This document shows, piece after piece, positions 1-6,886 of a DNA stretch of 37,878 nt. Where the stretch lies: the NCBI GenBank assembly GCA_016937775.1, contig JAFGVX010000042.1, positions 1 through 37,878 on the forward strand, in the 5' to 3' direction. The DNA is from Campylobacterales bacterium. Lineage in GTDB: Bacteria > Campylobacterota > Campylobacteria > Campylobacterales > Sulfurovaceae. The notes under the pieces were generated by a model. It was given only the letters and a program-made list of their open reading frames with translations. It was not told where the DNA came from and did not search any database. How positions within the stretch are numbered: the first letter of the stretch is position 1; each line of letters begins with the position of its first letter. Both the position numbers and the translations under genes were made by a program.

Positions 1-105
1 CCACATCATTCACTTCAAATGAAAACTCCTGTACAATATCTAATTGAAACTAATCCTCAGTGCCAAATGTTGTGGACTAATACAAAATATTTTAATTTTT
101 TTTAA
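1..105 (+). CDS. Transposase (integrase core domain) C-terminal end, cut by window edge
   Basis: Reading from base 1, 34 codons run open to a TAA at 103-105. The peptide starts PHHSLQMKTPVQYLIE and ends YFNFF. This is the usual C-terminal tail of DDE transposases of the IS3/IS481 type, where R-P-H-x-x-L-x-M-x-T-P-x-x-Y follows the catalytic glutamate. The catalytic part would lie left of the window, so I cannot say whether the element is intact or which family it belongs to. No terminal inverted repeat could be identified between its stop codon and the next gene. Seen: the motif and stop. Inferred: an insertion sequence borders this locus. Confidence 0.75.
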   Translation, partial: PHHSLQMKTPVQYLIETNPQCQMLWTNTKYFNFF

Positions 106-112
106 AAAATAG

Positions 113-118
113 TATAAT
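113..118 (+). promoter_or_regulatory. Candidate -10 element for the DegT-family gene
   Basis: TATAAT lies 8 bases after the transposase stop codon and about 33 bases before the preferred ATG at 151, following a T/A-rich stretch. Campylobacterota sigma-70 promoters typically rely on a strong -10 without a clear -35, which fits. If the insertion element reaches this far right, the promoter may be supplied by the element. Confidence 0.45.
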
Positions 119-150
119 GTATCAATTTGAAGAGAAATAAAGGGTTTATG

Positions 151-1290
151 ATGAAAATAGTAGTGCCGTTTTACAGATATCCGACAAATCATAACATAGG
201 AGCAATTTTAAAAGAGGCTTCCGGAGATGCTTCGGGTGCACAAAATGTAATGATCCTTGAGGAAGATTTTAAGAAATATATTGGTTGCGAGTATGCCGTA
301 AGTGCTTCGAGTGGAACAAATGCTCTTCATCTTGCTATGTGTGCGTTAGATCTTAAAAGAGGTGATAAGGTTATATGTAGTATCAATGCTTTTGTGAATG
401 TGCCTGAAGTAGTTCGACATTTTGATGCAGAACCAATTTTTGTGGACTGTAATAGTGATGATTATATGATCAATCCCGCAAAACTCAAAGAGGCTATTGA
501 AAAAAATAGAAGTAAAAAACTTCGTGCTGTTATTGTAAACCATATGGGTGGAAAAGTTGCTCAATTAGATGAGATATATGCCATAGCAAAAGAAGGTAAT
601 ATTAAGGTCATAGAAGATGCTACCGATGCAATGGGGAGTAAATATAAAAATCAGATGATAGGTTCTACCGGTGCGGATATGACGGTATTTTCTTTTGTGC
701 CACATCTTGTGCATGATGTTGTATCGGGCGGTATGTTGGTTACGGATAATGAACTCTATGCAAAAAGAGCAAAATTATATAGAAATCACGGATTAGTTGA
801 CGGACAAGGAGAGGGCATTTATAGTGTCGATTATTTTTATGATATGATTGATATAGGTCTTTCGTATAATATGAGTGAACTTAATGCTGCTATTTGTGTC
901 TCAAGATTAAAAAGTATCAATGATGCAATTGCAAACAGAGCTCAAATAGCAAGTATTTATCAAAAAGAGCTTCAAGGTGTGAAGCATATTACTATCAAAA
1001 CATCACTTGATGAAACAAACATCACAAACTTTTTTATCGAAATCGATAAAAACAGAGACCACTTTGCTAGAGAGTTAAAAAAAGAGGGTGTGGAGATACG
1101 ATTGCACTATATACCGCTTAATTTTATGGAGTATTATAAAAATAAATATGAATTGAAAGTTTTTGATTTTCTTGCATCTTTGGAGATATATCAAAAGACT
1201 GTTTCTTTACCTCTTTTTGAAGATATGAGTCAAGATGAGGCCTATAAAGTATGTGAGGTTGTTAAAAAAGTAGCCAATACATATATGTAA
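151..1290 (+). CDS. DegT/DnrJ/EryC1/StrS-family PLP-fold protein lacking the usual lysine
   Basis: The fold type I sugar aminotransferase family is clear from SASSGTNALHLAMCAL near residue 50, IEDATDAMGS in the middle, YRNHGL, and GLSYNMSELNAA after it. Family members normally use FSF-H-P-x-K-x-I-T-T-x-E-G-G, whose lysine forms the PLP Schiff base. Here the aligned segment is FSFVPHLVHDVVSGG, with leucine at the lysine position. The Asp that contacts the PLP ring nitrogen (EDA) is kept. A normal aminotransferase mechanism is therefore doubtful; it could be a dehydratase-like or non-catalytic paralog. The reading frame opens at TTG 127, but AAAGGG at 139-144 favours ATG 151 (or 148). The gene sits 8 bases before lpxK, so a role in envelope sugars is plausible but is inference. 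Confidence 0.8.
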   Translation: MKIVVPFYRYPTNHNIGAILKEASGDASGAQNVMILEEDFKKYIGCEYAVSASSGTNALHLAMCALDLKRGDKVICSINAFVNVPEVVRHFDAEPIFVDCNSDDYMINPAKLKEAIEKNRSKKLRAVIVNHMGGKVAQLDEIYAIAKEGNIKVIEDATDAMGSKYKNQMIGSTGADMTVFSFVPHLVHDVVSGGMLVTDNELYAKRAKLYRNHGLVDGQGEGIYSVDYFYDMIDIGLSYNMSELNAAICVSRLKSINDAIANRAQIASIYQKELQGVKHITIKTSLDETNITNFFIEIDKNRDHFARELKKEGVEIRLHYIPLNFMEYYKNKYELKVFDFLASLEIYQKTVSLPLFEDMSQDEAYKVCEVVKKVANTYM

Positions 1291-1298
1291 GTTGCTCT

Positions 1299-2216
1299 AT
1301 GCATATATTTATCGAATCACTTTGGTTTCATACAAAATGGTACCATTTCCCTCTCCTCATAGTTCTTTTTCCTCTCTCTTTTCTTTGGGGGGTAATTATG
1401 GCATTACGAAGATTTTTTTCAAAAGAGAGAGACTTTGGGATACCGATTATCAGTGTAGGCAATCTCGTTGTAGGTGGAACGGGAAAGACACCATTTTTGA
1501 TAGAACTTTTATCAAAACACCCCAAGGCATTTGTGATCTCTAGAGGGTACGGTAGGCAAAGCAGGGGATATTTTCTTGTGAGTCAAGGTGGTGAGATACT
1601 AGTTGGCGTGGATACAAGTGCAGATGAGCCGATGCTTATAGCCCAATCTGTAAAAGAGTGCAGTGTTATTGTCAGTGAAGATAGAAAATTTGGTATTCAA
1701 AAGGCAAAAGAGCTAGGTGCAAAGATTATATTTTTGGATGACGGCTTCAACCAAGTAGGTGTCAAGAAGTTTAGTATTCTTCTTCAATTTCAAAATAGGG
1801 TCAATATGCTTCCCCTACCGGCAGGTCCTTACAGAGAGCTTCCTTTTTTTGAAAGATCGGCCGATCTTATCGTAAATGAAGGGGTTGATTTTGCCAGATT
1901 GGTTGATTTTGAAAATCTCGGTAAAAAAATGGTACTAGTCACTGCAATCTCAAATCCCGCAAGGTTGGATGAATTTCTACCTAAAGATGTTGTAGCAAAA
2001 TATTATTTTGAGGATCACTCTTATTTCGATGAGGATAGCTTACAGGATATCCTTGAAAAAGAGGGCGCAGATAGGCTTTTAGTAACGCAGAAAGATTTGG
2101 TAAAAATGGTTGATTTTAAGTTGCCTCTGGCAATTATAAAGTTAAAATTAGAGATTAAAAACTATATATTTGATGCGATAGATAATTATATAAAAGGATA
2201 TGAGAGTGAAAGATAA
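1299..2216 (+). CDS. lpxK: Tetraacyldisaccharide 4'-kinase (lipid A 4'-kinase)
   Basis: LpxK phosphorylates the 4' position of the lipid A disaccharide on the inner face of the cytoplasmic membrane. The protein is 305 residues, near the usual 310-330. An N-terminal hydrophobic helix (about residues 18-36, LLIVLFPLSFLWGVI) is the expected membrane anchor, followed by the P-loop GNLVVGGTGKTP at 54-65 and the family DDGF motif. The ATG at 1299 has no good ribosome site. ATG 1398 has a G-rich stretch upstream but would remove the anchor helix, so 1299 is preferred. The 3' end overlaps argB by 11-17 bases, which suggests one transcript with the DegT-family gene and argB. Confidence 0.93.
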   Translation: MHIFIESLWFHTKWYHFPLLIVLFPLSFLWGVIMALRRFFSKERDFGIPIISVGNLVVGGTGKTPFLIELLSKHPKAFVISRGYGRQSRGYFLVSQGGEILVGVDTSADEPMLIAQSVKECSVIVSEDRKFGIQKAKELGAKIIFLDDGFNQVGVKKFSILLQFQNRVNMLPLPAGPYRELPFFERSADLIVNEGVDFARLVDFENLGKKMVLVTAISNPARLDEFLPKDVVAKYYFEDHSYFDEDSLQDILEKEGADRLLVTQKDLVKMVDFKLPLAIIKLKLEIKNYIFDAIDNYIKGYESER

Positions 2217-3057
2217 TATAGCGGTAGTAAAGACGCTTCTTGATGCACTTCCGTATATAAAAAAATTTAAAAATGAAAAAATAGTTATAAAATACGGAGG
2301 TTCGGCACAAAGTAGTGATGAGCTCAAGATGCAGTTTGCGCAAGATATTGTGCTTTTGCATTTTGTCGGACTAAAACCTGTTGTTGTACATGGGGGCGGA
2401 AAGAAGATCACAGAGCTTTTAAGTAAACTTAATATACCGACTCAATTTGTAGATGGGCAACGTGTTACAACCGAAGAGATTATGCGTGTTGTTGAGATGG
2501 TTTTAAGTGGAGATATCAATAAAGATATCGTCGCACTCATTAATACGCAGGGCTCAAAAGCTTTAGGAGTTTCCGGAAAAGACGGACATTTTTTAGAAGC
2601 TGTTCCGAAAGATTTTGATGTGCTTGGATATACGGGTGTTATAGAGCATGTTGATCCGTCATTTATCAACGATATCATCGATGACGGACTTATCCCCGTG
2701 ATTGCACCTATTGCAAGCAGTAGTGCGGTAGGTCATCCAGGCTTTAATATCAATGCCGATCTTGCTGCAAGTAAAGTAGCTGTTGCACTCAAAGCCAATA
2801 AAGTACTTTTTTTGACAGATACTCCCGGCGTTTTAGATAAGAGTGGCAAGCTTATTACCAATCTAAGTGTTGAGAAGACGAATGCACTTAAGGATGACGG
2901 TACGATACACGGAGGTATGCTTCCTAAAGTTGACGCATGCATAGAGGCACTTAGAGGTGGAGTAAGCAGAGCGCATATCATTGACGGTAGATTGGAGCAT
3001 TCACTGCTTTTAGAAATTCTTACTAGTAGCGGTGTCGGGACGTGCATAGAGCTATAA
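2206..3057 (+). CDS. argB: Acetylglutamate kinase
   Basis: ArgB phosphorylates N-acetylglutamate, the second step of arginine synthesis. The amino-acid kinase fold is shown by KYGGSAQ near the N-terminus, HGGGKKI about 35 residues later, the arginine-pathway signature FVDGQRVT, and the C-terminal FLTDTPGVL and IHGGMLPKV segments. About 283 residues, a normal length. Two starts are possible: ATG 2200 with AAAAGGA only one base away, or GTG 2206 with that element seven bases away; I prefer 2206. It overlaps the end of lpxK, and its stop codon overlaps the convergent sirtuin gene. Confidence 0.95.
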   Translation: MKDNIAVVKTLLDALPYIKKFKNEKIVIKYGGSAQSSDELKMQFAQDIVLLHFVGLKPVVVHGGGKKITELLSKLNIPTQFVDGQRVTTEEIMRVVEMVLSGDINKDIVALINTQGSKALGVSGKDGHFLEAVPKDFDVLGYTGVIEHVDPSFINDIIDDGLIPVIAPIASSSAVGHPGFNINADLAASKVAVALKANKVLFLTDTPGVLDKSGKLITNLSVEKTNALKDDGTIHGGMLPKVDACIEALRGGVSRAHIIDGRLEHSLLLEILTSSGVGTCIEL

Positions 3058-3741
3058 TTTTGCTTCTATTGCGCGGATGATCTCATCAATGGCTTCGGTC
3101 GCCTTTGCATAGATGATATTCTCATAATAAATAGTATTTATATATGTGCTTGGCTCTAAATTGTTAAGGATGCAATAAGGGATATATGTGGCAAAACCAT
3201 CGGTATTAACAACCGCTCCGCCAGAACCTATGACGACTAATATCTCGCAATCGCTTAAAGTATGAAAAAGTAAATCATACATGGGGGCACTCTCTCCAAA
3301 AAAAATGATATCGGGTCTTAAGAAATTACCGCATTGCGGGCAAGATTTGTCAGGGTTTTGCTTTGTATATCCTATATCTTCTTTATAGTCGCAAATTGTG
3401 CATTTAATTGATGTTAAAAAACCATGCAGATGGATTGTCTGAAGCGCTCCGGCACGCTCAAAAAGATCATCAACATTTTGAGTGATGATGGCAATATCAT
3501 CGGGATACTTTTTTTGTAGCTTGGTAATTTGAAAGTGTGCTTTGTTTGGTTTTGCTTTGGCTAGCTCCACTCTTCTAGCATCATAAAACTTAAGTACAAG
3601 ATCCCTGTTTTTATCGAGAGAATTATACAAACAAACATCTTCTATCTTGTGATTTTCCCATAATCCTCCCGTATCTCTAAAAGTTGAAATTCCCGATTCG
3701 GCACTAATCCCCGATCCGCTAAAAATAACCACTTTTGCCAC
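3052..3741 (-). CDS. NAD-dependent protein deacylase, CobB-type sirtuin
   Basis: SIR2-family enzymes remove acyl groups from lysines using NAD. Seen: NAD-binding GSGISAESGISTFRD at 9-23, QNVDDLFERAG then the catalytic His in IHLHG (about residue 106), and two zinc cysteine pairs at 114/117 and 134/137. The Y-x-x-R motif in FYDARR (Tyr53, Arg56) is what E. coli CobB and SIRT5 use to bind succinyl or malonyl groups, so desuccinylase activity is likely (inference). 229 residues, typical of bacterial class III sirtuins. The start is GTG, and it overlaps the upstream tag stop by one base (TAGTG), so the two are probably co-translated. Confidence 0.92.
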   Translation of the reverse strand: MAKVVIFSGSGISAESGISTFRDTGGLWENHKIEDVCLYNSLDKNRDLVLKFYDARRVELAKAKPNKAHFQITKLQKKYPDDIAIITQNVDDLFERAGALQTIHLHGFLTSIKCTICDYKEDIGYTKQNPDKSCPQCGNFLRPDIIFFGESAPMYDLLFHTLSDCEILVVIGSGGAVVNTDGFATYIPYCILNNLEPSTYINTIYYENIIYAKATEAIDEIIRAIEAKL

Positions 3742-4301
3742 TATTTACTTCTTTTAAAACAACTATTTTCATGATCATCAACCATTCCGCATGCTTGCAT
3801 AAAGGCATAAACAGTGACGGAGCCTACAAATTTAAATCCTCTTTTTTTCAAATCTTTTGTGATAGTGTCGGATATTTCATTTGTACAGGGTGCATTTTTA
3901 TAGTTTGCTATGGTGTTTACAATCTGTTTATTGTTGATAAAACCCCAAAAGTAGTTATATAAAGAACCGAATTCTTCAATGATCTCTATCATTTTTTTGG
4001 CATTTTCAACGATTGCTTCTAATTTAGGTCTATTTCTTATTATTAAATCACTTTTTAAAATTGTATCAATTTTCTCTTTATTGAATCGGGCAACTATATA
4101 GATGTCAAAGTCATGAAAAACTGCCCTATATCCTTCCTTTTTTTGTAAAATAGTAAGCCAACTAAGCCCTGCTGCTTGGGTCTCTAGAGAAAATAGTTCA
4201 AATATGGCTCTATCGTCTTTTATGATAATTCCCCATTCATTATCATGGTAAGATTCATAGATTGAATTACCTTTTTTGACCCATCCGCATCTTGTTTTCA
4301 T
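3741..4301 (-). CDS. tag: DNA-3-methyladenine glycosylase I
   Basis: Tag excises 3-methyladenine from alkylated DNA in base-excision repair. Seen: RCGWV at the N-terminus, YHDNEWG, LFSLETQAAGLSW, the IIRNRPKLEA segment, GFKFVGSVTVYAFMQACGMVDDH and a final Cys. The Cys/His set (CGW, YHD, DDH, C) is the family zinc site. An upstream GTG at 4307 leaves only one base after AAGAAG, while ATG 4301 gives about seven, so I chose ATG. It appears to be the promoter-proximal gene of a two-gene unit with the sirtuin and diverges from thrC. Confidence 0.94.
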   Translation of the reverse strand: MKTRCGWVKKGNSIYESYHDNEWGIIIKDDRAIFELFSLETQAAGLSWLTILQKKEGYRAVFHDFDIYIVARFNKEKIDTILKSDLIIRNRPKLEAIVENAKKMIEIIEEFGSLYNYFWGFINNKQIVNTIANYKNAPCTNEISDTITKDLKKRGFKFVGSVTVYAFMQACGMVDDHENSCFKRSK

Positions 4302-4370
4302 TAGCACTTCTTTAGCTTAAGATTATATAATTTACCTTAATTATATACAAAAAAACCATTAATAATTATA

Positions 4371-4379
4371 TGGTATAAT
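4371..4379 (+). promoter_or_regulatory. Extended -10 promoter for thrC
   Basis: TGGTATAAT matches the TGnTATAAT extended -10 consensus exactly, preceded by A/T-rich sequence in the 128-base gap between tag and thrC. The ribosome site AAGGAA at 4419-4424 and ATG 4430 follow, giving a leader of about 45 bases. I saw no threonine-rich leader peptide or attenuator. Confidence 0.6.
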
Positions 4380-4429
4380 CGCATTTTTATTTCGCTATGT
4401 GCAAATAGAAGTAATTTTAAGGAAATCAA

Positions 4430-5896
4430 ATGCAATTTATTGAAACACGAGGCAATGATACGCTCAAGCCTGCAAGTGTACCATTTTCAAAAGCGATACT
4501 CTCTCCTAGTGCGAGCTTTGGGGGACTTTATGTTCCCGAGAGTCTACCAAAATTGGATGATACATTTTTGCTTGATCATATTGATAGTTCATATAGAGAT
4601 TTGGCTTTTGATTTTTTAAAATTGTGTGATATTGATATTCCTGATGATATCATTAGTGAAGCGTTGAAGCGATATGAGCGTTTTGATGATTCGAAAAATC
4701 CCGTACCGATGCATAAAATAGAAGATGACTGTTATGTGAGTGAACTCTATCATGGACCAACAAGAGCCTTCAAAGATATGGCGTTACAGCCTTTCGGGTA
4801 CATTCTCTCTTATCTTGCGAAAAAACATGATCAAAAATACCTTATAATGGCTGCTACAAGCGGTGATACAGGACCGGCAACCCTAGAAACCTTTAAAGAT
4901 GCTACAAATATTACTGTAGGCTGTCTCTATCCGGATGGTGGTACAAGTGATGTTCAAAGATTACAAATGGTCACGGAAAATGCTAAAAATCTTCATGTGT
5001 TTGGAGTGCAAGGAGATTTTGACGATACGCAAAATGCGCTTAAAGCACTTTTGGCTTCTGATGAATTTAATGAAGCAATAGCTACGAAAGATATTAAACT
5101 TTCAGCTGCTAATTCAGTAAATTTCGGACGAATTATATTTCAGATAATCTACCATATTTATAGCTATATCAAACTTCTTAAAAATAAGGAGATTAAGCTT
5201 GGAGAGAAGATATACCTTGTTGTACCAAGCGGTAATTTCGGTAATGCTTTAGGTGCTTATTATGCCAAAAAGATGGGCGTGTATATCGAGAAAATACTCA
5301 TAGCATCAAATCAAAACAATATATTAACGGATTGGATAAACAAAGGGGAGTATGATCTTACTTCAAGAGATCTAGTACAGACGATATCGCCTGCTATGGA
5401 TATACTCAAAAGCTCCAATGTAGAGAGAATTCTCTATGACAAATTTGGCTCACTTAGAACAAAAGAACTTATGGATGATTTGGCACAAAAAGGAGGTTAT
5501 GCACTCACTAATGATGAGTTAGCGACTCTTAGAGAGGATTTTGATGCTTCGTATTCCACAGATGAAGAGTGCATCGCTGTGATGGCAAAATATGCAAAAA
5601 AGGGATACATTATGGATCCGCATACGGCAACATGTGTTAAATCGTATGAAGCATTGAAAGATGAAAAAGCTTTTGCAGTTATCTATTCAACTGCAGAGTG
5701 GACAAAGTTTAGTCCGGTAGTGGCGCAAGCACTCGGTAAAAAATTTAAAAAAGATTTAGAAGCAATCGATTTTATCAAAGAAAAAACAGGATTAATACCC
5801 AACGAAACGATTAATTCATTGTTTAATAAACAAATAATACACAATAAAATAATACAAAAAGAAAATATTAAAAAGGAGATGCTCTCTATTTTATAG
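4430..5896 (+). CDS. thrC: Threonine synthase
   Basis: ThrC converts O-phosphohomoserine to threonine with PLP. The catalytic lysine is in GPTRAFKDMALQPFG (Lys115). SGDTGPATLE and VPSGNFGNALGAYYAKKMG are the phosphate-binding and substrate-loop segments of the gram-negative ThrC class. 488 residues, normal for that class. Good ribosome site AAGGAA. It lies in the same genomic neighbourhood as lpxK, as I remember for C. jejuni. The C-terminus (from about residue 465) is rich in Asn, Lys and Ile and looks poorly conserved. Confidence 0.96.
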   Translation: MQFIETRGNDTLKPASVPFSKAILSPSASFGGLYVPESLPKLDDTFLLDHIDSSYRDLAFDFLKLCDIDIPDDIISEALKRYERFDDSKNPVPMHKIEDDCYVSELYHGPTRAFKDMALQPFGYILSYLAKKHDQKYLIMAATSGDTGPATLETFKDATNITVGCLYPDGGTSDVQRLQMVTENAKNLHVFGVQGDFDDTQNALKALLASDEFNEAIATKDIKLSAANSVNFGRIIFQIIYHIYSYIKLLKNKEIKLGEKIYLVVPSGNFGNALGAYYAKKMGVYIEKILIASNQNNILTDWINKGEYDLTSRDLVQTISPAMDILKSSNVERILYDKFGSLRTKELMDDLAQKGGYALTNDELATLREDFDASYSTDEECIAVMAKYAKKGYIMDPHTATCVKSYEALKDEKAFAVIYSTAEWTKFSPVVAQALGKKFKKDLEAIDFIKEKTGLIPNETINSLFNKQIIHNKIIQKENIKKEMLSIL

Positions 5897-5911
5897 AAGA
5901 GCAGGGGATTC

Positions 5912-6886
5912 ATGAGAGGACTTTTTATAATACTTTTGTTGCTCTTAGCGGCTTTTATGGAGCTTGATGCAAACAAATCTCGCGATAAGTGGGTTGTTGA
6001 TTGCGTTATGATGCCAAAAAATGCAACAGAGTGCTATCCGTATTCATTTAACTTTTTTCAACAAACGAGGGAAAAAGAAGAGATAATCGGTATCGCACAA
6101 ACAGATACAAACGAGACAAATCTAAGTACGGAAGATAATAGTGCTCCGCCCGAGATTGCATCGGGAGAGAGGCGGGAAGATAAAAATATCGGTCTCTACA
6201 CCATCAAGGAGGGTGACAATATAAACTCCATAGCTCAAAAATTCTTCATAAAATCTTACGATATCAAGAAACTTAACGGACTTAACCAAACAATAATCAC
6301 CGGGAAAAAATTGAAATTACCGTTACCTCAATATAAGATTAATGCTATAGACAAGGGTACTTATATTGTAAAAAAAGGTGATACACTTGGTCATATAGCT
6401 TTAAATTTTCATCTAAAACCAAGAAATATTATACGATTTAATCAACTCAATGAAAAAGGAAGCATAAAGGTAGGGCAAAAGTTGATACTCCCTTTTACGT
6501 ATAAGATGAATGATCTTGTAAAACAAGAACAAGAGAGAGAGAAGAAAGATACACTTCATATTCTTACTAAACCGCTCGGAAGACAGTTAAAAGTTACCGC
6601 AACGGCATATACATCTCATGTAAATCAAACACAAGGTGATCCTTTTGTAGGCGCATGGAACAATAGATTGACTCCGGGACAGAAGGTTATAGCCGTCTCA
6701 AGAGATCTTTTGAACTATTATGGGTTAAAAAATGGCTCAAAAGTAAAAATAAGCGGTCTTGAAGGTTACTACACCGTTAGAGACAAGATGAATAAGAGAT
6801 ATTCAAAAAGAATAGATATCTATATGGGGCTTGATAAAAAAGAGGCATTACGATGGGGAAAAAGAAGCGTTAATATCTATTGGTAA
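5912..6886 (+). CDS. Secreted LysM and 3D-domain cell-wall protein
   Basis: Residues 1-20 form a signal peptide or anchor (LFIILLLLLAAFMELDA). Two LysM peptidoglycan-binding repeats follow: about 95-138 (YTIKEGDNINSIAQKF) and 150-195 (YIVKKGDTLGHIALNF). The C-terminus, about 226-324, is a 3D/double-psi barrel domain: KVTATAYT, the three family aspartates at 265, 291 and 302 (ISRD-like, VRD, IDIYM). This domain occurs in MltA lytic transglycosylases and Gram-positive resuscitation-type factors. Role: probably periplasmic murein remodelling; the reaction is not proven by sequence. It starts 15 bases after thrC, so it is likely cotranscribed. Its stop codon directly abuts that of the convergent ABC-F gene. 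Confidence 0.85.
   Translation: MRGLFIILLLLLAAFMELDANKSRDKWVVDCVMMPKNATECYPYSFNFFQQTREKEEIIGIAQTDTNETNLSTEDNSAPPEIASGERREDKNIGLYTIKEGDNINSIAQKFFIKSYDIKKLNGLNQTIITGKKLKLPLPQYKINAIDKGTYIVKKGDTLGHIALNFHLKPRNIIRFNQLNEKGSIKVGQKLILPFTYKMNDLVKQEQEREKKDTLHILTKPLGRQLKVTATAYTSHVNQTQGDPFVGAWNNRLTPGQKVIAVSRDLLNYYGLKNGSKVKISGLEGYYTVRDKMNKRYSKRIDIYMGLDKKEALRWGKRSVNIYW

Noticed and set aside
1398-2216. Alternative lpxK start at ATG 1398 with a G-rich ribosome site
   Set aside because: It would delete the N-terminal hydrophobic helix that LpxK proteins use as a membrane anchor.
4308-4429. Possible riboswitch or attenuator before thrC
   Set aside because: The gap contains a promoter and ribosome site, but no leader peptide rich in Thr or Ile and no stable stem was found by eye.
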